From an uncultured Bacteroides sp. (GTDB lineage: Bacteria > Bacteroidota > Bacteroidia > Bacteroidales > Bacteroidaceae): DNA of 48,253 nt. The stretch is from the NCBI GenBank assembly GCA_944322355.1, contig CALUOT010000014.1:1-48253 (forward strand), given 5' to 3'. Position 1 is the first letter of the stretch, and each line of letters begins with the position of its first letter. The position numbers and the translations under genes are program-made. Below the pieces are notes generated by a model that saw only the letters and a program-made list of their open reading frames with translations, was not told where the DNA came from and searched no databases. This document shows positions 43,799 to 48,253 of this stretch, piece after piece.

Positions 43799-45112
43799 TT
43801 ATTTCTGTCTAATATAGATATTAATAGGAGTTCCCGCAAGATTCCACTTTTCGCGCATCTTATTCTCAAGGAAACGGCGATAAGGCTCCTTGACATACTG
43901 TGGCAAGTTGGCGAAATAAACAAAAGAAGGCACTTGTGTATTAGGCAACTGAGTCACGTACTTAATCTTGATGTACTTTCCCTTAATGCTGGGAGGTGGA
44001 TAAGCCTCGATGAGAGATAGCATTTCCTCGTTCAGCCGGGCAGTAGAGATACGTGTATGACGATTTTCATATACCATGCGAGCCGCTTCAAGCACTTTAA
44101 GGATGCGTTGCTTGGTCAAGGCAGAAGCAAAAATAATGGGAAAGTCCGTAAAAGGCGCAAAGCGTGAGCGGATAGCATCCTCAAAAGTCTTCATCATTTT
44201 AACCGTCTTTTCCTCCACAAGATCCCATTTGTTGACCACCACCACCAATCCTTTTTGATTCCGATGTATCAGGGAAAATATATTCAGGTCCTGCCCTTCA
44301 ATACCGCGCGTAGCGTCAAGCATAAGCACGCACACATCGGCATTCTCTATAGAACGGATAGAACGAACTACCGAGTAGTATTCCAAATCCTCAGTCACTT
44401 TGTTCTTCTTACGTATTCCGGCAGTGTCCACCAAATAGAAATCAAAACCGAACTTGTTATAGCGGGTATAAATGGAGTCGCGCGTAGTACCAGCAATCTC
44501 AGTAACGATATTTCGGTCCTCGCCAATAAAAGCATTGATAATGGATGATTTTCCGGCATTCGGACGACCTACAACGGCAAAGCGGGGTATATCCTCATCC
44601 AGCAATTCACCACCTTCCTTACGGAACTTGCTGACTATCAAATCCAACATATCCCCTGTTCCGCTTCCTGTCATGGCCGAGATACAATAGGGATCTCCTA
44701 AACCCAGACTATAAAACTCAGGAGCATTGTATTGCAATTCGTTATTATCGGTCTTGTTGGCTATCAGCAACACCGGTTTCTTGGCACGACGCAAAATCGA
44801 GGCAACTGCCATGTCCAGGTCTGTCACTCCATTCATTACGTCCACCACAAACAGGATTACATCAGCCTCTTCCACTGCCAAAAGTACCTGTTTGCGTATT
44901 TCCTCTTCGAATACGTCATCCGAATTAACCACCCATCCGCCCGTATCTACTACGGAAAATTCCTGTCCCAGCCACTCGGCCTTTCCATACTGACGGTCAC
45001 GCGTAGTGCCGGCTTCCTCATTCACAATCGCCTGCCGGGTTTTAGTCAAGCGATTAAACAATGTAGACTTTCCCACATTGGGTCGTCCTACGATAGCAAC
45101 TAAATTTCCCAT
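43799..45112 (-). CDS. der: Ribosome biogenesis GTPase Der (EngA)
   Basis: A double-GTPase for 50S subunit maturation; 437 residues. The two G domains have P-loops [14 protein letters not shown] (residue about 8) and [14 protein letters not shown] (about 183), with NKTD and NKWD guanine-specificity motifs. The C-terminal KH-like domain ends in [13 protein letters not shown]. It lies 46 bp downstream of era on the same strand. The pair probably forms one transcript for ribosome assembly. Confidence 0.97.
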   Translation of the reverse strand: MGNLVAIVGRPNVGKSTLFNRLTKTRQAIVNEEAGTTRDRQYGKAEWLGQEFSVVDTGGWVVNSDDVFEEEIRKQVLLAVEEADVILFVVDVMNGVTDLDMAVASILRRAKKPVLLIANKTDNNELQYNAPEFYSLGLGDPYCISAMTGSGTGDMLDLIVSKFRKEGGELLDEDIPRFAVVGRPNAGKSSIINAFIGEDRNIVTEIAGTTRDSIYTRYNKFGFDFYLVDTAGIRKKNKVTEDLEYYSVVRSIRSIENADVCVLMLDATRGIEGQDLNIFSLIHRNQKGLVVVVNKWDLVEEKTVKMMKTFEDAIRSRFAPFTDFPIIFASALTKQRILKVLEAARMVYENRHTRISTARLNEEMLSLIEAYPPPSIKGKYIKIKYVTQLPNTQVPSFVYFANLPQYVKEPYRRFLENKMREKWNLAGTPINIYIRQK

Positions 45113-45158
45113 TGTTCCTTATTGTTTTTGCGACTGTCACAGTCGTCGATTGTCATTT

Positions 45159-46040
45159 TTAATCCTGCTGATAACCAAAGTTGCGCAGTTCCTTGTCGGA
45201 ATTACGCCAATCCTTATCTACCTTGACATAGGTTTCCAAGAAGATGGTCTTCCCGAAGAAACGTTCCAATGCACGGCGGGCTTCCGTAGCCACTTTTTTC
45301 AGTGCCTTTCCCTGCCGACCGATGATAATACCTTTCTGAGAATCACGCTCTACGTAGATGACAGCCTGGATGTATATCTTCTTCGCCTCTTCCTTGAACT
45401 GTTCCACCACGACTTCCACCGAATAAGGAATCTCCTTGTCATAGTAAAGCAAGATTTTCTCCCGAATAATCTCGGTCACAAAGAAACGAGCTGGCTTATC
45501 CGTCCATTGGTCTTTACCGAAGTAGGGCGGCGAATCGGGCAACAGTTCTTTTACCCGTTTCAATATATAGTCCACATTGAACTTGTTCGACGCCGAAATC
45601 GGAATAATCTCCGCCGAAGGCAATAAAGCTTTCCAAGCTTCCACCAATTCTGCCAACTTCTCCTGATTACTGAGATCTATTTTATTGATAATCAGCAGAA
45701 CCGGCACCTGCAACTTCCTTACCTTTTCCACAAAGTCATTATGCTTGTCCGGGGTTTCCACCACATCCGTCACATAAAGCAACACGTCAGCATCCACCAA
45801 AGCAGAAGTCGAAAAATTAAGCATAGACTCCTGCAATTTATATACCGGCTTCAGTACTCCCGGCGTATCAGAAAACACGATTTGCATATCCTCCGTATTA
45901 TATATGCCCATAATACGGTGACGCGTAGTCTGCGCCTTGAACGTAGCGATGGATATCCGTTCGCCCACCAAAGCATTCATCAATGTCGACTTTCCGACAT
46001 TCGGATTACCAACAATATTCACAAAACCGGCTTTATGCAT
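45159..46040 (-). CDS. era: GTPase Era
   Basis: Binds the 3' end of 16S rRNA and supports 30S maturation; 293 residues. G domain: [14 protein letters not shown], the switch and DTPG (SDTPGVLKP), and NKID. The C-terminal KH domain contains GIIIGRQGKALKKVATEARRALERFF. It lies upstream of der. A terminator separates it from fabH, so era-der probably has its own start of transcription. Confidence 0.97.
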   Translation of the reverse strand: MHKAGFVNIVGNPNVGKSTLMNALVGERISIATFKAQTTRHRIMGIYNTEDMQIVFSDTPGVLKPVYKLQESMLNFSTSALVDADVLLYVTDVVETPDKHNDFVEKVRKLQVPVLLIINKIDLSNQEKLAELVEAWKALLPSAEIIPISASNKFNVDYILKRVKELLPDSPPYFGKDQWTDKPARFFVTEIIREKILLYYDKEIPYSVEVVVEQFKEEAKKIYIQAVIYVERDSQKGIIIGRQGKALKKVATEARRALERFFGKTIFLETYVKVDKDWRNSDKELRNFGYQQD

Positions 46041-46062
46041 AACTCGAATTAATTAGAGTAAT

Positions 46063-46106
46063 GTGAAAAAAAACGCATCGAATTTCATTCAAAATAGGAT
46101 GCGTTT
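46063..46106 (-). terminator. fabH terminator
   Basis: AAACGCATC (46071-46079) pairs with GATGCGTTT (46098-46106), and the minus-strand transcript runs into a T tract (complement of AAAAAAAA). Confidence 0.8.
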
Positions 46107-46131
46107 CTTTTGTTAAATTATCGCTAAAAGC

Positions 46132-47139
46132 TTATTGTTCTTTCTTTCCATCGTACCCCCACTTCACATAAACGGCTCCCCATGTAAATCCGGCTCCGAA
46201 AGCAGTGAAGATAAGGTTATCACCTTTCTTCAACTTTTCTTCGAAATCCCAGATACATAAGGGAAGAGTACCCGCACTCGTATTGCCATAATGATCAATA
46301 TTAATCATCATTTTCTCATGAGGCAACTCCAGTCGGTGAGCCACAGCATCAATAATACGCAAATTGGCCTGATGAGGGATCACCCAATCAATCGTATCTT
46401 TATCCAAACCGTTCCGCTGCGCAATCTCTGCACTGACATCCGACATGTTCGACACCGCATATTTAAATACCGTGCGTCCCTCCTGATAAATGTAGTGCAT
46501 ATGATTGTCTACCGTAAAGTAAGAAGGAGGACATACAGAACCGCCCGCTTTCATGTGCAAAAACGGTAGTCCTTTACCATCCGTGCGAAGAATGGCATCC
46601 ATGATACCATATTCTTCCGTAGTAGGTTCCACCATAAAAGCAGCCGCACCATCACCAAAAATCGGACAAGTTGCCCGGTCGGTATAGTCTACCATGGATG
46701 ACATTTTGTCGGCTCCTACGATAATCACCTTTTTGTATCGTCCTGAACGAACAAAATTAGCTGCGGTCTCCATTGCATACAAGAAGCCGCTACAAGCTGC
46801 CTGCAAATCGAATGCAAAAGCATTCTTTAACCGAAGCTTATCACACAGGATGGAAGCAGTCGAAGGAAAATGATAATCGGGAGTTGTAGTTGCTACAATC
46901 ACTAAATCCACTTCATCAGGATCCGTACCCGTACGCTGCATCAACTGTTTAGCCGCTTTACGAGCCATGTACGAACTACCCAGCCCTTCTTCATTGAGGA
47001 TTCGCCTTTCCTTTACCCCGATTCGTGTCATTATCCACTCATCATTCGTATCCACCATTCTGGATATCTCATCGTTGGTCAAGACATAATCAGGAACATA
47101 TCCTCCAACTCCTGTAATTACTGCATTTAATTTTTCCAT
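46132..47139 (-). CDS. fabH: 3-oxoacyl-ACP synthase III
   Basis: Starts fatty-acid synthesis by condensing acetyl-CoA or a branched primer with malonyl-ACP; 335 residues. The catalytic triad is Cys116 ([12 protein letters not shown]), His in [10 protein letters not shown], and Asn in HYGNTSAGT. The start ATG 47139 yields [17 protein letters not shown], the usual N-terminus; a six-codon extension upstream is possible. It follows rpmF after 104 bp. plsX, which lies between rpmF and fabH in many bacteria, is absent here. Confidence 0.96.
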   Translation of the reverse strand: MEKLNAVITGVGGYVPDYVLTNDEISRMVDTNDEWIMTRIGVKERRILNEEGLGSSYMARKAAKQLMQRTGTDPDEVDLVIVATTTPDYHFPSTASILCDKLRLKNAFAFDLQAACSGFLYAMETAANFVRSGRYKKVIIVGADKMSSMVDYTDRATCPIFGDGAAAFMVEPTTEEYGIMDAILRTDGKGLPFLHMKAGGSVCPPSYFTVDNHMHYIYQEGRTVFKYAVSNMSDVSAEIAQRNGLDKDTIDWVIPHQANLRIIDAVAHRLELPHEKMMINIDHYGNTSAGTLPLCIWDFEEKLKKGDNLIFTAFGAGFTWGAVYVKWGYDGKKEQ

Positions 47140-47176
47140 CAAGATTTCAATTACCAATCACTCAGTTAAGAGATAA

Positions 47177-47206
47177 CCTAAAAAGCATGTACATATGCCT
47201 CTTAGG
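47177..47206. other. Hairpin in the rpmF-fabH spacer
   Basis: CCTAA (47177-47181) / TTAGG (47202-47206) with inner GCAT (47185-47188) / ATGC (47195-47198) can fold into an interrupted hairpin. No T run follows. It may be a processing site or a weak attenuator between rpmF and fabH. Confidence 0.35.
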
Positions 47207-47243
47207 CACTCCCCTACTGAACACCAATTTGATAAGCTGTTAC

Positions 47244-47429
47244 TTAAACCGCAGCCTCTTTCACCACTGCGAGTTTACCGCGATAGTAACCGCATGCTCC
47301 ACATACTGTGTGATATACATGCCACTCACCACAATTCGGGCAAATAGCCAATGTCGGAACTACTGCCTTATCATGAGTTCTTCTCTTTGCAGTTCTAGTC
47401 TTTGACTGTCTTCTTTTAGGATGTGCCAT
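47244..47429 (-). CDS. rpmF: 50S ribosomal protein L32
   Basis: 61 residues. MAHPKRRQSKTRTAKRRTHDK is the universal L32 opening. The zinc-binding CxxC pairs are both present (CPNC and CGAC), so this is the cysteine-containing, zinc-dependent form. It lies 12 bp downstream of the DUF177 gene, a very widely conserved pair. Confidence 0.98.
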   Translation of the reverse strand: MAHPKRRQSKTRTAKRRTHDKAVVPTLAICPNCGEWHVYHTVCGACGYYRGKLAVVKEAAV

Positions 47430-47441
47430 TTTCTTAAAACT

Positions 47442-48014
47442 TTAATTGTTATCTAATATTTTTCTTAATTCACTCCAACGCGGATCGATCGCTTTATCTG
47501 CTCCTTCTTCCGAATCTTCTTTGTCTTCTCCCTCCCCGGTCTCTTGGTCTTCTTCCGGAGTCATCCGCAAGTATTTATTCAATTTACTACTCATTTCTTC
47601 ATTACATTCTCCCGGAGCATGCACGTGCTTCATGGGAATGGTCAATGCGATGAATTCATACATATACCAAGCGACATTAATCACGCCTTCCTCTTCCGGT
47701 ATGACAATCAGGTTATCGCCTTCTTCCGCATAATCGCTTCCCAACTTCACCGTCAACTTATCCGTAGAAGAAAGAGGCAATTCCACATCATCCAAACAAC
47801 GGTCGCAAGGTACCCATACCACACCATCCAACAGGAAGTTCAATTCAAACGCATGCGAAGTCTTCCTGACATTCAATTCCACCTGCACCTTTCCTTTCCG
47901 GACCTCCGGTCCGTCTATTTCAGCAAAGAACTGATGATCAAGCAGGAATGCGTAATCGCAAGTATCCGCATTCATTCCTCGCAGGTCTATTTCATATGGA
48001 TCAAACTTTCCCAC
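47442..48014 (-). CDS. yceD: YceD/DUF177 family protein
   Basis: 190 residues. The conserved CxxC pair lies in WVPCDRCLDDVELPLS, and the characteristic EEGVINVAWYMYEFIALTIPMKHVH follows, as in all DUF177 proteins. The C-terminus is acidic and low-complexity. The family is linked to 23S rRNA accumulation in plants and bacteria and is encoded next to rpmF almost everywhere. It is the first gene of the unit with rpmF and perhaps fabH. Confidence 0.9.
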   Translation of the reverse strand: MGKFDPYEIDLRGMNADTCDYAFLLDHQFFAEIDGPEVRKGKVQVELNVRKTSHAFELNFLLDGVVWVPCDRCLDDVELPLSSTDKLTVKLGSDYAEEGDNLIVIPEEEGVINVAWYMYEFIALTIPMKHVHAPGECNEEMSSKLNKYLRMTPEEDQETGEGEDKEDSEEGADKAIDPRWSELRKILDNN

Positions 48015-48062
48015 AATTTCCTTCTTAATCTATAAGAAATCAAGTAGATATAATTCGGGCGA

Positions 48063-48070
48063 CAAAGATA
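48063..48070 (-). promoter_or_regulatory. -7 box of the yceD-rpmF unit
   Basis: CAAAGATA reads TATCTTTG on the minus strand (TAnnTTTG). The leader would be about 40 nt. It lies just beyond the rRNA terminator. Confidence 0.45.
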
Positions 48071-48126
48071 CAAAAAAATATCCTGATAGCATCAGAATAG
48101 TTATAAAAAAGTTTTCAGAATACCCC

Positions 48127-48168
48127 AAAAAGAAAGGAATCGGTTTCAAATGATTTGAAACCGACTCC
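48127..48168 (-). terminator. Ribosomal RNA operon terminator
   Basis: GGAATCGGTTTCAAAT (48136-48151) and ATTTGAAACCGACTCC (48153-48168) form a 16-bp stem with one mismatch. On the minus strand it is followed by a T-rich tract. It lies about 10 bp after the 5S 3' end. Confidence 0.9.
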
Positions 48169-48178
48169 CTCACTCAAA

Positions 48179-48253
48179 AACGGCAGCTACCTACTCTCCC
48201 ACTGTGACGCAGTACCATCGGCGTGACCGGGCTTAACTTCTCTGTTCGGAATG
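48179..48253 (-). rRNA. rrf: 5S ribosomal RNA, 3' part
   Basis: The reverse complement contains the universal 5S segments CCGAACAGAGAAGTTAAGC and GATGGTACTGC, and the 3' strand GGGAGAGTAGGTAGCTGCCG. The 5' part lies beyond the window. This is the end of an rRNA operon that would continue to the right. Confidence 0.95.

Noticed and set aside
45131-45145. CGACTGTCACAGTCG palindrome between era and der as a terminator
   Set aside because: No T run follows on either strand and der has no independent promoter that I can see, so a terminator here is unlikely.
45159-45626. Plus-strand open frame across era
   Set aside because: Antisense shadow of era and the der-era junction without any protein-like features.

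Overview
The window looks like a chromosomal segment of a gut Bacteroidales bacterium, most likely Bacteroides or Phocaeicola. The evidence is a SusC/SusD/SusE glycan-uptake cluster, Bacteroidota-type promoters (TTTG, about 20 nt, TAnnTTTG), many lipoproteins with a Ser-Cys lipobox, a DUF4270 lipoprotein, and a tRNA gene without an encoded CCA end. Most genes are core housekeeping genes. No phage, insertion sequence, CRISPR array or plasmid gene was seen.

Layout. 1-9.0 kb: a 5'-truncated tRNA-Pro, then a small polysaccharide-utilisation locus (GH31 glycosidase, SusC, SusD, SusE-like protein) with no regulator in view. 9.7-16.8 kb: a SPOR lipoprotein and a small lipoprotein; a YtxH / holin-like / small-protein envelope operon; prfB; a PHP-family phosphoesterase; priA; an outer-membrane barrel. 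16.9-19.1 kb: tRNA-Ser(CGA), mscL, guaA. 19.7-27.3 kb: a nitrogen-assimilation operon gltB-gltD-asnB. 27.4-30.6 kb: queE-queD, a YbaN-like membrane protein, and an operon with a membrane protein, a winged-helix regulator and a CPBP protease gene broken by a stop codon. 30.7-33.9 kb: a coiled-coil gene, zapA, rny, cutC. 34.0-38.0 kb: panD-panC facing a truncated glycogen-synthase-like protein and a DUF4270 lipoprotein. 38.3-43.7 kb: an M16 peptidase, lptB, and mlaE-mlaF. 43.8-48.0 kb: der, era, fabH, rpmF and yceD on the minus strand. The right edge cuts into a 5S rRNA gene, the 3' end of a ribosomal RNA operon.

The most unusual signal is not a gene. Six clusters of short repeats sit in the four long intergenic spacers (2.7, 9.0-9.55, 19.3 and 38.0-38.2 kb). 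Within each cluster the unit repeats every 22 bp. In five of the six the unit is a near-palindrome of 13-15 bp (arms of 5-7 bp around a centre of 1-5 bp) plus a spacer. The palindrome sequence differs completely from cluster to cluster, while the 22-bp step stays the same. Two clusters are also bracketed by inverted arms. I do not recognise this as a named element. Other points of note are the in-frame nonsense codon in the CPBP gene, a prfB without the usual programmed frameshift, a possibly near-leaderless ybaN transcript, a structured RNA candidate between zapA and rny, and two candidate operators placed on promoters.
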